The notes under the pieces are model-generated. The model did not search any database and had not been told where the DNA came from. It was given only the letters and a program-made list of their open reading frames with translations. A stretch of DNA of 64,000 nt. Source: Spirochaetota bacterium (GTDB taxonomy: Bacteria; Spirochaetota; UBA4802; JAGODF01). The position numbers and the translations under genes are program-made. Of the stretch, positions 30,374 to 39,646 are shown one piece after another (the stretch's first letter is position 1; each line of letters opens with the position of its first letter). The stretch covers positions 233,922 to 297,921 of the forward strand of contig JARKUF010000004.1 of assembly GCA_029974015.1 (NCBI GenBank), in the 5' to 3' direction.

Positions 30374-31420
30374 TCACGGATAGAATGGCGGGACCATAAG
30401 GCCCGCCGCCTCGTCCAAGCCGAGCATCAGATTGGCGCACTGGACCGCGTTCCCCGACTGCCCTTTCACGAGATTGTCAATCACGGAAGTAATGAAGAGC
30501 TTTCCCGTCCTGCCGTCCACCATGGCCCTTATTTCACAGCGATTGGACCCCCGAACGTCCGTAGTGTGGGGAGATTTGTCGGTGACTATCACAAAGGGGG
30601 AGCTCGCGTAAAATTCCCTGTACATCTCCGTTACTTTTTTCGTGTCAAGGCCGGGGGCGGCGTCGGCGTAAGCGGTGATGAGGATTCCCCGGTTCAAGGG
30701 GACGATCTGGGGAACGAACAGAATTTTATGTTTCGTGTCTCCGGCGCCGTTGAGCAGGTTCTCCACTTCCACCAGGTGCTGGTGTGTTCCTTCCCGGTAA
30801 GTGTTTACGTCTTCGTACCGCTGGGGATAGAAATTTGCCTCTCCCGGGTTTTTTCCCGCGCCGGAAACCCCGGTTTTCCCGTCGCAGACGATGACTTCGG
30901 AGGCTACGAGGCCCAATTGAACAGCCGGGAGGAGCCCCAGTATCATGCTGATGGCGAAGCATCCGGGATTTCCCACTATCCGCGCTTTTTTGATCTCGCC
31001 GGCATAGAGCTCCGGGAGTCCGTACACGGCGCCGGCTAGGACCTCCGGTGCGAGGTGGGTATCTTCCATTCCTTTGTTCTTTGCGTATACCGAGTAGTCT
31101 TTCGTAGAATGAAAACGGAAGTCGCCGCTGAAGTCTATCACGGGTATGCCGCGGGAGATGAAGTCGCGTATAAGTGTCATACCGGCCCGGTCTGGCGTTG
31201 AGAAAAAGGCGATGTCGGCGTCGGAATAATTTATTTCGCTGTTCTCCTGGACCGTGAGGCCGCAAAATCCGGTTAGGTGTGGGAAGACTTGATATATTTT
31301 CCTTCCAACATCTTTGCGGGCAACGAGTTGTCCGATGCCGATTCCGGGATGGCGAAGAAGAATTTCAATAAGGCCGAGTCCTCCAAATCCGGTTGCACCA
31401 ACAATAAGGGCTTTCTTCAT
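30374..31420 (-). CDS. argC: N-acetyl-gamma-glutamyl-phosphate reductase
   Basis: NADPH-dependent reductase, third step of arginine synthesis. 348 residues. Dinucleotide-binding N-terminus KKALIVGATGFGGLGLIEIL; catalytic Cys in VGNPGCFAISMILGLLP; further conserved GVSGAGKNPGEANFYPQRY. No other arg gene is close, so it is probably monocistronic. The region upstream of its ATG has AGGAGG-like bases (GGAGGAAAAAC). Confidence 0.96.
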   Translation of the reverse strand: MKKALIVGATGFGGLGLIEILLRHPGIGIGQLVARKDVGRKIYQVFPHLTGFCGLTVQENSEINYSDADIAFFSTPDRAGMTLIRDFISRGIPVIDFSGDFRFHSTKDYSVYAKNKGMEDTHLAPEVLAGAVYGLPELYAGEIKKARIVGNPGCFAISMILGLLPAVQLGLVASEVIVCDGKTGVSGAGKNPGEANFYPQRYEDVNTYREGTHQHLVEVENLLNGAGDTKHKILFVPQIVPLNRGILITAYADAAPGLDTKKVTEMYREFYASSPFVIVTDKSPHTTDVRGSNRCEIRAMVDGRTGKLFITSVIDNLVKGQSGNAVQCANLMLGLDEAAGLMVPPFYP

Positions 31421-31535
31421 GTTTTTCCTCCTTGCGCTGCCAGCGCAGTCCCTCCAGAGTGCTTCAACAGAGGTCCGTCTAAATTAATGCTTGCATAAAA
31501 TCAAGGAGTAATTGTATATCATTGAATTGTTCAAT

Positions 31536-31592
31536 GGCAACCTCTAATAATTAGATTTTCCGGCCCGCTTTTGCGTGCGGAAAATACAAACG
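31536..31592 (+). repeat. Dispersed palindromic repeat, left half only
   Basis: GGCAACCTCTAATAATTAG followed by a worn GC hairpin (TTTTCCGGCCCGC / GTGCGGAAAA). The long arm and AT hairpin are missing. Confidence 0.75.
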
Positions 31593-31614
31593 GTTTACAG
31601 GCTTTATTTGCACC

Positions 31615-32190
31615 ATGATAAGAACAGCAGGGGCAGGGCCGACGTTGGCGTTGTGTAAAAGGCGACGCGCCTTTGCCGTGGCCGTGTTTATGCTTTGCCT
31701 CGCCGGGTTCGCGCCGCCCGGCGTTCCCTCAGACCGGGCCACCGGCGGGAAGGAAGCGGTCCCCGAAGGGACAAGAAACTTCATCGAACTGCACGGCGTG
31801 TACATGAAGTGGCGGGACGGCTTTTTCGGAAGCAGGACCCATTACCGCAACCGCCTCTATTTTCTCCTCCTGGATATGATGGGCCACAGGATCGTCACCG
31901 GGTACGATTATCGTCTCATTTCCCCGGAGCTGGTCTACGAGCAGAAGCTGAGGTTCGCCTTTTACGGCGACGACTGGCTCCATATCGATGGGAAGGTCGA
32001 CCGCGAAAGCATTAAAAAAATCAACGGGGACGACAGCTCTCTGCTCAGGACCTGGTGGCGTTCCGGGAAGCTTGTTTCGGTTTCAGGCATATTAAGGGAC
32101 TACCGGATCGACGACTGGGGAAAAAGAATACATGTCGTCCTTGACGATATCAAGGTGAGCGTCCCGGAGAGAAGGCAGATTAAAAATTAA
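31615..32190 (+). CDS. Secreted protein of unknown function
   Basis: 191 residues with a signal peptide after a basic start (CKRRRAFAVAVFMLCLAGFA). The mature part looks like a single beta-rich domain (RNRLYFLLLDMMGHRIVTGY, LVSVSGILRDYRIDDWG, IHVVLDDIKVSV), reminiscent of OB-fold-like small secreted domains. No catalytic motif. Periplasmic or surface location inferred. Sits between a truncated repeat and the glmS remnant. Confidence 0.65.
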   Translation: MIRTAGAGPTLALCKRRRAFAVAVFMLCLAGFAPPGVPSDRATGGKEAVPEGTRNFIELHGVYMKWRDGFFGSRTHYRNRLYFLLLDMMGHRIVTGYDYRLISPELVYEQKLRFAFYGDDWLHIDGKVDRESIKKINGDDSSLLRTWWRSGKLVSVSGILRDYRIDDWGKRIHVVLDDIKVSVPERRQIKN

Positions 32191-32227
32191 CCGCAGGCCC
32201 CGGCCTTTCGATTCGGGGAAACTGGAT

Positions 32228-32542
32228 ATGTGCGGTATTGCGGGATATGCGTGGTGGAAAAGCGCACCGGAAGTAGTCATGCGCGGCCTTAAAAGACTTG
32301 AGGGCCCGGCGCGGGAACATCATCACCATCGCTAACGAGGGCGACCAGGAAGTACGCCGCCATTCAACCCATGTGATCTGCATCCCTTAGGCGAACAAAA
32401 TTCTATCGCCTCTTTTGGCGGTAATTCAGCTCCGGCTCCTTGCGTTCCAGATGGCCGTGCTCCCGGATGCAATGTCGACGAGCCGCGCAATCTTGCCAAA
32501 AGCGTCACCGTCGAGCGAGGAGGACATTGGGGCCCGGCGTAG
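32228..32542 (+). pseudogene. glmS: Decayed glmS remnant (glucosamine-6-phosphate synthase)
   Basis: Three pieces of GlmS survive in order but in different frames. At 32228 MCGIAGYAWWK...VMRGLKRLEG matches the N-terminal glutaminase start (Met, then nucleophile Cys). Near 32316 NIITIANEGDQEV...HVICIP matches the isomerase domain. After a shift, VIQLRLLAFQMAVLP and then, shifted again, GCNVDEPRNLAKSVTVE match the extreme C-terminus. About 500 internal residues are gone and at least two frameshifts and stops are present. No function is expected. A working copy presumably exists elsewhere in the genome, since GlmS is essential for amino-sugar synthesis. Confidence 0.88.
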
Positions 32543-32603
32543 AAGTTTTTAATCGGCCGGGTATATAATGATTGACATAATGGACGGTTTTTTTATTATT
32601 ACA

Positions 32604-32723
32604 GGGAACCTATTAAAACTTATTTTTGAGGTCTCAAAAAATTGTTACTACTGGCAAACTCAGGGCTTGATTTTTTCCAGCCCGCTGAAGGCGGGAGGGA
32701 AAAATTGATTTTTAAAGGTTGCC
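32604..32723 (-). repeat. Dispersed palindromic repeat, reverse orientation
   Basis: GGGAACCTATTAAAACTT / ATTTTTGAGGTCTC AT hairpin, TTGTTACTACTGGCAAACTC, GC hairpin with a GAAGG-type loop and the TTTAAAGGTTGCC end; 120 bp. Directly downstream of the glmS fossil. Confidence 0.9.
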
Positions 32724-32835
32724 TGCAGAAGTTGCGGGGTGTCCGCCCTGGAAACGCTTCATGTTTCGCGCATTTCGCCATGTACCGCGCCTCCGCGGAT
32801 GATGATATTCATTCTTACTATTACGAGGACAAGTG

Positions 32836-33210
32836 ATGATAGTCATTGAAGCAATGGACCATATCGGGTTGACCGTTTCCAACCTCGACAGGTCGATCGA
32901 GTTTTACCGCGATCTTTTCGATTTCGAACTGGTGGAAAAATTCGGCGACACCCGTCAGGCCTTTCTTAGGGTGGCCGATATTATGATCGGCCTGTTTGAG
33001 GTTGAGGGTTATAAGAACCAGGAGGGGACGAAGAACCACCTGAGTTTCTACGTAGATGAAGAGGATTTTGACGATGCCCTGGACGAAATCAACGCCCAGG
33101 AAATCCCGGTCATCTACGGCCCCGAGAACATCCGTAAAGGCAAGTCCGTCATTTTTCTCGATCCCGACGGTAACCAGATCGAATTATGCTATCCAAGGAT
33201 GAGCGCCTAG
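32836..33210 (+). CDS. VOC-family (glyoxalase/dioxygenase-like) protein
   Basis: 124 residues with the two beta-alpha-beta-beta-beta modules of the vicinal oxygen chelate fold: MDHIGLTVSNLDRSIEFYRD at the start and IFLDPDGNQIELCYP at the end. His near residue 8 and Glu near the C-terminus are plausible metal ligands. Reaction unknown; glyoxalase I, methylmalonyl-CoA epimerase and fosfomycin-resistance enzymes share this fold, and the sequence does not decide. ATG 32836 follows GAGG. Its end overlaps the aldolase gene by 25 nt, so the two are probably co-expressed. Confidence 0.85.
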   Translation: MIVIEAMDHIGLTVSNLDRSIEFYRDLFDFELVEKFGDTRQAFLRVADIMIGLFEVEGYKNQEGTKNHLSFYVDEEDFDDALDEINAQEIPVIYGPENIRKGKSVIFLDPDGNQIELCYPRMSA

Positions 33211-33872
33211 ATTTCCGGCGGCTCCTTTCCCGGCACAAATTAATTCCGGTAGCCTCTTTCCCTGACAGCGCCTCTGCCCTCAGAGTAGCCGAAATGTTGG
33301 TGCGTCATTCCTTCGGCGTGCTGGAGGTTGTGCTACGAGTTCCTTCTGCGTTGGAGTGCATCGCCGCCGTGCGCAGGGAATTTCCGGACCTCGCCGTGGG
33401 CGCGGGGAGCGTTCTTTCCGCTGAAATGCTGTATCGCGCCACTGAGGCCGGCGCGGCGTTCTGCGTGGCCCCCTGCTGTGATGCCGCGGTGGTCCGGGCC
33501 GCCGCGGAGGCCGGGATCGAGTTTATGCCCGGGATAGCGACACCCACTGAGCTAAGTGCCGCAGTGCAATGCGGGGCCAATTTGATCAAAGTGTTTCCCG
33601 CCGCTCCCCTGGGTGGCCCCGCGTACATCGCGGCGCTGGCAGGGCCCTTTGCCGCGTGGGACTTCGTCCTGGTGCCCACTGGTGGCATCACAGAGGACAA
33701 CTTCGACGCCTATTTAAGTTTAGACAGGGTTATCGCCTGCGGCGCCTCAAGCGTTGTCGATTCCTCCCTCCTCGCCGAAGGCAATTTCACCGAGATTTCG
33801 AGAAGGATCGTGTCCTTCGCTGAGCGCCTCGTAGCAGCTTATCCGCGGGGCAGCCGGCAATCAGGGCAATGA
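33186..33872 (+). CDS. KDPG/KHG aldolase family protein
   Basis: 228 residues; class I aldolase of the Eda family, which cleaves 2-keto-3-deoxy-6-phosphogluconate (or ketohydroxyglutarate) to pyruvate and an aldehyde. The Schiff-base Lys is in NLIKVFPAAPLGG; the Glu and Arg partners are in LEVVLRVPSALECI; VGAGSVLS has Ser where Thr is usual. PTGGITEDNF is a further signature. No Entner-Doudoroff dehydratase (edd) is nearby, so the true substrate is uncertain. Overlaps the VOC gene upstream and the methyltransferase gene downstream (4 nt). Confidence 0.87.
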   Translation: MLSKDERLDFRRLLSRHKLIPVASFPDSASALRVAEMLVRHSFGVLEVVLRVPSALECIAAVRREFPDLAVGAGSVLSAEMLYRATEAGAAFCVAPCCDAAVVRAAAEAGIEFMPGIATPTELSAAVQCGANLIKVFPAAPLGGPAYIAALAGPFAAWDFVLVPTGGITEDNFDAYLSLDRVIACGASSVVDSSLLAEGNFTEISRRIVSFAERLVAAYPRGSRQSGQ

Positions 33873-34834
33873 CTCCCGCCGATATTGAACGAAAGCTCAT
33901 TGAAGCGGCGGTAAAACGCCGTGAGCTTATCAATGGGGGGGACACCTGCTGTAGGATTTTCAACTCCTCGGGCGACGGGCTGGAAGGACTCACCGTTGAT
34001 ATCTATGGGGGCTATGTCCTCGCCCAGGCCTTCGATGAAAGGCTCCATGGCTTGGAAGAACCGGTGGCGAGGGCCGCCAGGGCGGCCCTCGAGCAGGAAG
34101 GGCGTAATGTGATGGGAGTTCTTTGGAAGGACAGGACAGTGGCCAGGGGTAGCAGCCTCCCGGAACCGGGGAAAAGTCGGCTGATTGAGGGCTCGCTTCC
34201 CCCCCAGGGTTTTACCGTAGTCCACAATGGCATGACCCTCCTCTGCGATCTTCTTGACCGCCAAAACACCGGCGTCTTTATGGACATGCGGGATGTCCGC
34301 AATGCCCTGGAGCCCAGATATGGGGAAATGGAAGGGCTGCTTAATCTTTTCTCCTACACAGGAGCTTTCACCGTCCATGCCCGGCTCCATGGTGTTTCCA
34401 GGAGCCTCAGCGTAGACCTGGCGCGGTCGGCCCACAGAAAAGCGAAACTTAACCACGATCTCAACGGCGTCGAATGGGACGACCGCGATTTTATCGTGGG
34501 AGATGTGGGCCGGTGGCTGGAGGTTTTCCGGAAAAAGGGGATGCGCTTCCCGTTCGTCGTGTACGATCCCCCGACTTTCGCGCGGGGGAAAAGCGGGTCT
34601 TATGGAGTGAAGAGGGATATGCGCGCCCACCTTAAGATAATTGGGGGAATCGCCGCCGGAGGTTATGTCCTGACCGCTGTGAACACCTTTTCCGTGAGAC
34701 GGGAGGAGTATCTGGCATTTCATCCGAGGGATTGGGAGCTGGTGTTCCTGATGCGGGAGTCCTCGGATTTCCGTTACAACTGGGAACCGTATCTAAAAGC
34801 CGGGCTCTGGAAATTACCTGTAAACCCCCGCTGA
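33869..34834 (+). CDS. Class I SAM-dependent rRNA methyltransferase (RlmI-like)
   Basis: 321 residues. The motif order matches 23S rRNA m5C methyltransferases of the RlmI/RlmK type: NTGVFMDMRDVRN, LLNLFSYTGAFTVHARLHG (SAM motif I), YDPPTFARGKSG (catalytic motif IV) and LTAVNTFSV. It is shorter than E. coli RlmI (about 396) and lacks the usual N-terminal PUA domain. The ATG overlaps the aldolase stop (ATGA). The modified base cannot be read from sequence. Confidence 0.87.
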   Translation: MTPADIERKLIEAAVKRRELINGGDTCCRIFNSSGDGLEGLTVDIYGGYVLAQAFDERLHGLEEPVARAARAALEQEGRNVMGVLWKDRTVARGSSLPEPGKSRLIEGSLPPQGFTVVHNGMTLLCDLLDRQNTGVFMDMRDVRNALEPRYGEMEGLLNLFSYTGAFTVHARLHGVSRSLSVDLARSAHRKAKLNHDLNGVEWDDRDFIVGDVGRWLEVFRKKGMRFPFVVYDPPTFARGKSGSYGVKRDMRAHLKIIGGIAAGGYVLTAVNTFSVRREEYLAFHPRDWELVFLMRESSDFRYNWEPYLKAGLWKLPVNPR

Positions 34835-34912
34835 GGAAAAGTTCTTGACATCACCCATTTTCGGACCAAGTCTCGGATGATGACGGCCATCTTCAGATAA
34901 CAAGGGGTCCCC

Positions 34913-35629
34913 ATGTTATATGCGTCGATATTCCTGGTAACGGCCGGGATTGTACTTATCGCGTATTCTTTCGTAGTGCGCGGGAGACAGGTGCTCCCGG
35001 AGGAAAGCACTCTCGCGGTTCCGCCCGCGGAAAAGGAAAAAGACGCTGTCAGGACCGCAACGCCGCCTGAAACAGGGCGGAACGCAGTTGCGGTTCGGGC
35101 GATGACGGTTTCCGACGCCGTCCAACCTGTTGAAAAGGCGGAAAAAAACAACGATTCTTCGCAACGTCCGGCGGAAACACCGGGCCCCGTTAACTCTTCA
35201 AAACAAGCCTCTAAAGGCCCGAATACTACTGCGAAAACGGATGCGGCCGAAAAGTCCTCCTCTGTGCAGGCAAAACCCGTATCGATAGAAGTGAACGACT
35301 CGGCGGTCCTTTACTGTGACGCCTCCGGGGTTGTGGATTATGAGGGCAAGGAGAATGTCATTGACCCGACCTTCAAAAAATATTCGAAGCTCAAGAGGAT
35401 AGGAAAGGGCACTGTGAGCGTCATTAAGGACGGCATCAACTTTAAGCTGAAAAAGAAACTTTACAGGTTTGAGTTTTACCGCATAGGAAAAATGCTTTCA
35501 GGGAAGAACTATCTCGCCCTGTTTATCAGGGGCAGCGAAGAAGTGCGGCTCCTGATTTTCGACCGCGGCAGCGATCTGGACCGGCGCATCATACACGAAT
35601 ACAAATCTTACAAAAAAAAAGCGCTGTAA
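34913..35629 (+). CDS. Membrane-anchored protein of unknown function
   Basis: 238 residues. One N-terminal membrane helix (YASIFLVTAGIVLIAYSFVV), a low-complexity linker rich in Pro, Ala, Glu and Lys (about residues 30-125), then a compact beta-rich C-terminal domain of about 110 residues (VNDSAVLYCDASGVVDYEG; FKLKKKLYRFEFYRIGKML). The layout suggests a periplasmic domain tethered by a flexible linker. It is followed after 6 nt by the TPR protein, so the two probably work together. Family not recognised. Confidence 0.7.
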   Translation: MLYASIFLVTAGIVLIAYSFVVRGRQVLPEESTLAVPPAEKEKDAVRTATPPETGRNAVAVRAMTVSDAVQPVEKAEKNNDSSQRPAETPGPVNSSKQASKGPNTTAKTDAAEKSSSVQAKPVSIEVNDSAVLYCDASGVVDYEGKENVIDPTFKKYSKLKRIGKGTVSVIKDGINFKLKKKLYRFEFYRIGKMLSGKNYLALFIRGSEEVRLLIFDRGSDLDRRIIHEYKSYKKKAL

Positions 35630-35635
35630 ATCGTG

Positions 35636-36628
35636 ATGTATACAAGATATAAGCCCCGTAAGCGAGACAGCAAATTTTTGAAACTGTTCTTTTTGGCCTG
35701 CGCGGCCGTAGGGCTGTCGTACCTTATCTACGAATATCGCGGGGTCCTTTTCTTCTGGAAATACAATATCAGCAAGTTGGACCGGGAAATCATGTCTGTG
35801 GACCGGGTGCAGGACCGTCAGCGGCGTCTACGGATGCTTTCCGACCTCGACAGGGCGAACGGCGTTTGCAAGAAGGAAAATCCGATGTCCATGGAGGCCC
35901 ATCTCTCTTCGGGGAAAGTGAAGTATCTTCTGGGGGAAGCCCACATGCCCGCAAAGTTCAACGATCTCCTGATTGCCGACAGGCTCGGGGACGTGGGGGA
36001 GGACTCCAGGAATTATTTTATCGCTTCCATCAAAGATGTAAAAAAGGCGATCGCTCTTTCCGGCGGGGGCATTCGGGAAAAGTATCTCGTGATGATGGCG
36101 CGTTCCTGTTTTATTACCGGGTTTTACGGCATTGCCGATATTGCGGAAATACTCACTCCGGTTAAAAACTCTGAAAGTCTAGAAGACCTGGAGGACCGAC
36201 GCTTTTTTGCGATGGTGCATATACTCAATAACAATGAAAACTTTGGGTTTGATGTGCTCAATAAAATACAGGAATCAGAAGGCGCGCCTTCCCTTTATAT
36301 GGCGACCATGTATCGTCTCGCAAAAAAATTTACAAACGCTTTAATGGAGTACCGGAAAGTGCTGGAAACGTCGCAGGATCCAGGCGCCAAAAACCTCATC
36401 CATTTCAATCTCGGTAAAATTTATTATGTTCAGGGACTTCATGCCGAAGCCATCCGGGAATTCACGGAGGCAGCAGAGGGAAATCCGGCTGAAATTTCGT
36501 ACCGTATATGGCTCGGTAAGAGCTATGACTCCCTGGGGGACAGGGGGAAGGCCCGGGAAACCTGGCTGGCAGCGCAGAGCATAGACAAGAACAATGGTGA
36601 AGTGAAGAAACTCCTGGAGAGAAAATAG
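35636..36628 (+). CDS. Membrane-anchored TPR protein
   Basis: 330 residues. A basic start and one membrane helix (LKLFFLACAAVGLSYLIYEY) are followed by helical repeats; the last 110 residues are clear tetratricopeptide units (HFNLGKIYYVQGLHAEAIRE, IWLGKSYDSLGDRGKARETW). The TPR part probably lies in the periplasm and scaffolds protein contacts. ATG 35636 is chosen over the adjacent GTG 35633. Paired with the preceding anchored protein and placed before the mreB cluster, a cell-envelope role is plausible but not shown. Confidence 0.75.
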   Translation: MYTRYKPRKRDSKFLKLFFLACAAVGLSYLIYEYRGVLFFWKYNISKLDREIMSVDRVQDRQRRLRMLSDLDRANGVCKKENPMSMEAHLSSGKVKYLLGEAHMPAKFNDLLIADRLGDVGEDSRNYFIASIKDVKKAIALSGGGIREKYLVMMARSCFITGFYGIADIAEILTPVKNSESLEDLEDRRFFAMVHILNNNENFGFDVLNKIQESEGAPSLYMATMYRLAKKFTNALMEYRKVLETSQDPGAKNLIHFNLGKIYYVQGLHAEAIREFTEAAEGNPAEISYRIWLGKSYDSLGDRGKARETWLAAQSIDKNNGEVKKLLERK

Positions 36629-36727
36629 CCGCCGGGGGAGAAAGACAGAATAAAAGTTGCCATATTTTTTTGTGTGTCCGATTATGGCTTGACAAAAATT
36701 GAATAAATAGTTGATGAAATCCCATGA

Positions 36728-36839
36728 GGGGGCCTCAAAAAATAAATTTTTAAGGTTCCCATAGGTTGTAGCTATGGCAGAACTCAGGTTTTCCCGCACG
36801 CCTTCGGCGGGCGGGAAAACCTGATTTTTAGAGGTTGCC
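36728..36839 (-). repeat. Dispersed palindromic repeat, reverse orientation
   Basis: AT hairpin (GGGGGCCTCAAAAAATAAAT / TTTTTAAGGTTCCC), TTGTAGCTATGGCAGAACTC, a near-perfect GC hairpin with TTC loop, and the TTTTTAGAGGTTGCC end; 112 bp. The other ~290 nt of the gap up to mreB hold nothing I can name. Confidence 0.92.
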
Positions 36840-37037
36840 AAAAACTGTCTAATTCGTTGAGCACTGCAGATAATAACTTTCGGGCAGTTCCCCTCTTCCC
36901 GGGTGAACCTCGAATAAACCGCCTGGTGTTCATTCGATGACCCTTTTGTTCTGAGGAATGGTATCGGTGCATGCGGGGGCCGTGTGCACTCATTGAAAAA
37001 TAAGGCCGATTTTGAAGATGGGTAAGGAGATCTGTAC

Positions 37038-38063
37038 ATGATTTTCGGTTCATTATACGGGATGTTCTCAAATGACATGGGCTTCGACCTTGGAACGGCC
37101 AACACCCTTGTTCATGTAAAAGGCCAGGGTATCGTTCTAAGCGAACCCTCGGTGGTGGCTGTCCAAACCAGTACGGGGAAAGTCCTTGCGGTGGGCCACG
37201 AAGCGAAGAGGATGCTGGGGAGGACCCCCGGCGACATCGTGGCGATACGGCCAATGAAGGACGGTGTTATTGCCGATTTCGAAACCGTCGAAAAGATGAT
37301 CAGGTATTTTATCGCGAAAGTACACAAGCGCAAGACCCTCGTAAGGCCCAGGGTCGTCATAGGTGTCCCTTCGGGGATTACCGAGGTGGAAAAACGGGCC
37401 GTTCGGGAATCGGCCGAACAGGCCGGGGCGAGGGACATCTTCCTTATAGAGGAAGCGCTGGCGGCGGCTATCGGCGCAAACATCCCGATCCATGAACCCG
37501 CGGGTCACATGATCGTGGACATCGGCGGCGGCACCACCGAGATAGCCGTCATATCTCTTGGCGGCATGGTTATCTCCGACTCCGTGAGGATAGCCGGCGA
37601 CGAGTTTGACGAGGCGATCATCAAATACATGAGGACTCAGTACAACCTGGTAATCGGTGAGCGCATGTCAGAGGACGTTAAATTTCGTATCGGCAACGCC
37701 TTCCTCGAAAAGAAAGTGGAGACGATGGAACTGAAGGGCCGCGACGCCATTTCGGGACTTCCCAGGACCCTTGAAATCGATTCCTCGGAAATCCGGAAGG
37801 CCCTCAAGGAGCCTGTTGACCAGATTCTTGACGCGATCAAGCGCATTTTAGAGAAGACGCCGCCGGAACTGGCCGCCGATATCGTGGAACGCGGTATCGT
37901 AATGACCGGAGGCGGATCGCTTCTGAAAGGACTCGACAAATATATAAGCAAGGAAACCGGCGTTCCCGTGATTCGGGCCGAGAATCCCCTGACCTGTGTG
38001 GTTCTGGGGGCCGGTAAGTTCCTCGAAGAACTCAAGTACCTGTATAGGGCCAACCTCAAGTAG
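37038..38063 (+). CDS. mreB: Rod-shape-determining protein MreB
   Basis: Bacterial actin homologue that positions the elongation machinery under the inner membrane. 341 residues, normal length. Nucleotide-binding signatures: [20 protein letters not shown] (phosphate 1), [19 protein letters not shown] (phosphate 2), [15 protein letters not shown] (adenosine). The N-terminal [15 protein letters not shown] may provide membrane contact. AAGGAG lies 8-14 nt before the ATG. First gene of mreB-mreC-mreD-mrdA-rodA, the complete elongasome core. Confidence 0.97.
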   Translation: MIFGSLYGMFSNDMGFDLGTANTLVHVKGQGIVLSEPSVVAVQTSTGKVLAVGHEAKRMLGRTPGDIVAIRPMKDGVIADFETVEKMIRYFIAKVHKRKTLVRPRVVIGVPSGITEVEKRAVRESAEQAGARDIFLIEEALAAAIGANIPIHEPAGHMIVDIGGGTTEIAVISLGGMVISDSVRIAGDEFDEAIIKYMRTQYNLVIGERMSEDVKFRIGNAFLEKKVETMELKGRDAISGLPRTLEIDSSEIRKALKEPVDQILDAIKRILEKTPPELAADIVERGIVMTGGGSLLKGLDKYISKETGVPVIRAENPLTCVVLGAGKFLEELKYLYRANLK

Positions 38064-38266
38064 TACCATCGGCGGCCTGATCTCCGAGACCGTCCTTTGG
38101 AAGGCCTCTTGCTTATTTGGCCGGGCATTCCCGGGTTTGCTTCGCTTCCGGCCGTCACAGGTGGAAGCCTGCCGCATTCGGCATCCGCTCGTGCCGCCGG
38201 GCGCAACAGCCGAAATGACAAGCGGGTAATGCGGTTACTCTACCATGAGTTTTCCCAGAGGTTCTG

Positions 38267-39133
38267 GTGGATTTCATCATACGACATAAAACTATCGTCG
38301 CCTTCATAGGGTTTAGCCTTTTCTGCCTTATCTCCCTTACCTTGAAAACATCGACTCCGATTACGACGGTGGAGGGGATCGGGAGCCTCTTTGCCCTGCC
38401 GTTCCAAAAGGGGTACGACGGCCTCCAGGGAGGCATCCACCGGTTCTGGGCGGGCTTTACCGAGCTTGGTGAGCTGCGGGACGAGCTCCAGCGGACCCGC
38501 CAAAAACTTATGAAATATGAAACAATAGCCGACGAACTTGCCGAGATGAAAAGAGAGAACGCCCGGCTACGGGGCATGCTCTCCATGATGGACCGCATCC
38601 AGTACGAGTCTATACCGGCCATGGTGATCTCGCGGGACCCTGATAACTGGTTCAGGACGATCGTACTCAACCGTGGAAGTTCCGACGGAGTAAAGGTGAA
38701 TATGCCCGTGGTGGCTTACCACGGCGATGAAAAGGCGATAATCGGGAAGATAATTGAAGTCCGTGGCAGCGTGTCCAGGGTGCAGCCAATCGTCGCGCCT
38801 GAAATGAAACTCGGTGTTATGCTCCAGGCGAGCAGGTTTCCCGGCCTCTTGCGGGGCTATTCCTCGAACACCAACCTCTGCCTTATGGATTACGTTAGCA
38901 AGTCGGTCCTTGTGAAATTTGGGGACGTTGTGGTCACTTCGGGACAGGGTGGTATTTTTCCTCCGGGACTCGTGGTGGGGAAGGTCCTCAAGGCGGATAT
39001 TATGGAGGCGAGCGCCTACCAGCGAGCGATCGTGACCCCCGCCCTCGATTATAATAGAATTGAAGATGTGTTCATCATCAAGAAGGAACCCGACCGGGAA
39101 TTTCTGGACTTGATTAAAAGCGCAGAGGAATGA
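38267..39133 (+). CDS. mreC: Rod-shape-determining protein MreC
   Basis: Links MreB to the periplasmic peptidoglycan synthases. 288 residues: one N-terminal membrane helix (TIVAFIGFSLFCLISLTL), a coiled coil (ELRDELQRTRQKLMKYE to about residue 105), then the two beta-barrel periplasmic domains (AMVISRDPDNWFRTIVLNRG, VVTSGQGGIFPPGLVVGKV). GTG start at 38267 behind AGAGG. A 203-nt gap separates it from mreB; I see no terminator in it. mreD begins 9 nt after it ends. Confidence 0.94.
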   Translation: MDFIIRHKTIVAFIGFSLFCLISLTLKTSTPITTVEGIGSLFALPFQKGYDGLQGGIHRFWAGFTELGELRDELQRTRQKLMKYETIADELAEMKRENARLRGMLSMMDRIQYESIPAMVISRDPDNWFRTIVLNRGSSDGVKVNMPVVAYHGDEKAIIGKIIEVRGSVSRVQPIVAPEMKLGVMLQASRFPGLLRGYSSNTNLCLMDYVSKSVLVKFGDVVVTSGQGGIFPPGLVVGKVLKADIMEASAYQRAIVTPALDYNRIEDVFIIKKEPDREFLDLIKSAEE

Positions 39134-39142
39134 GGGGAAGTA

Positions 39143-39643
39143 ATGGTTATCGGATATGTCTTCACCGGAGCGCTCATCATCGCCTCGCTTATTATTCAGG
39201 GCCATGGCTCCTTCGACGTACTCAAGGTGGCCGGAGCGAAACCCGATCTCCTGTTCATCGCCGTAGTGTTCTTCTCTTACAATTTCGGGTCTTTCTACGG
39301 CGAGGTGACGGGGTTCATCGCTGGGCTCCTTCACGATGCCGTGTCGAACGCTCCCCTGGGACTTCTTACCTTTCCGAAAGTTGTCCTTGGCTATATAGTG
39401 GGAATGTTCGGCCGGTCGGTCCTCAGGGAAAACCTCGCTACCGTTTTTCTCCTGGTACTCGCCGCGTCGATCGTGAAAGGCATTATCTCCCTCTTTCTCT
39501 GTTATATCTTCGACGGCGCTTCCGTGGCCTCCAGGGCCGGCGTCATCATCCCGGAGTCGATCTACAACGCGGTGCTCGCGCCGTTCCTCTTCATGCTCTA
39601 CAACAAGATTTTCGAGCGCGAAATCGAACGGGCGGGTAATTGA
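39143..39643 (+). CDS. mreD: Rod-shape-determining protein MreD
   Basis: Integral inner-membrane partner of MreC. 166 residues with about five hydrophobic helices (YVFTGALIIASLIIQG; LLFIAVVFFSYNFG; VFLLVLAASIVKGIISLFL). KPDLLFIAVVFF and GFIAGLLHDAVSNAPLG fit the family. Position between mreC and mrdA makes the call firm although MreD sequences are variable. Confidence 0.92.
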   Translation: MVIGYVFTGALIIASLIIQGHGSFDVLKVAGAKPDLLFIAVVFFSYNFGSFYGEVTGFIAGLLHDAVSNAPLGLLTFPKVVLGYIVGMFGRSVLRENLATVFLLVLAASIVKGIISLFLCYIFDGASVASRAGVIIPESIYNAVLAPFLFMLYNKIFEREIERAGN

Positions 39644-39646
39644 CCA

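Noticed and set aside
32311..32335. Four-His run (vector tag) at the end of the GlmS N-terminal fragment
   Set aside because: CATCATCACCAT here is simply the isomerase codons ATC ATC ACC ATC read out of frame; the in-frame GlmS match explains it, so no cloning tag is implied.
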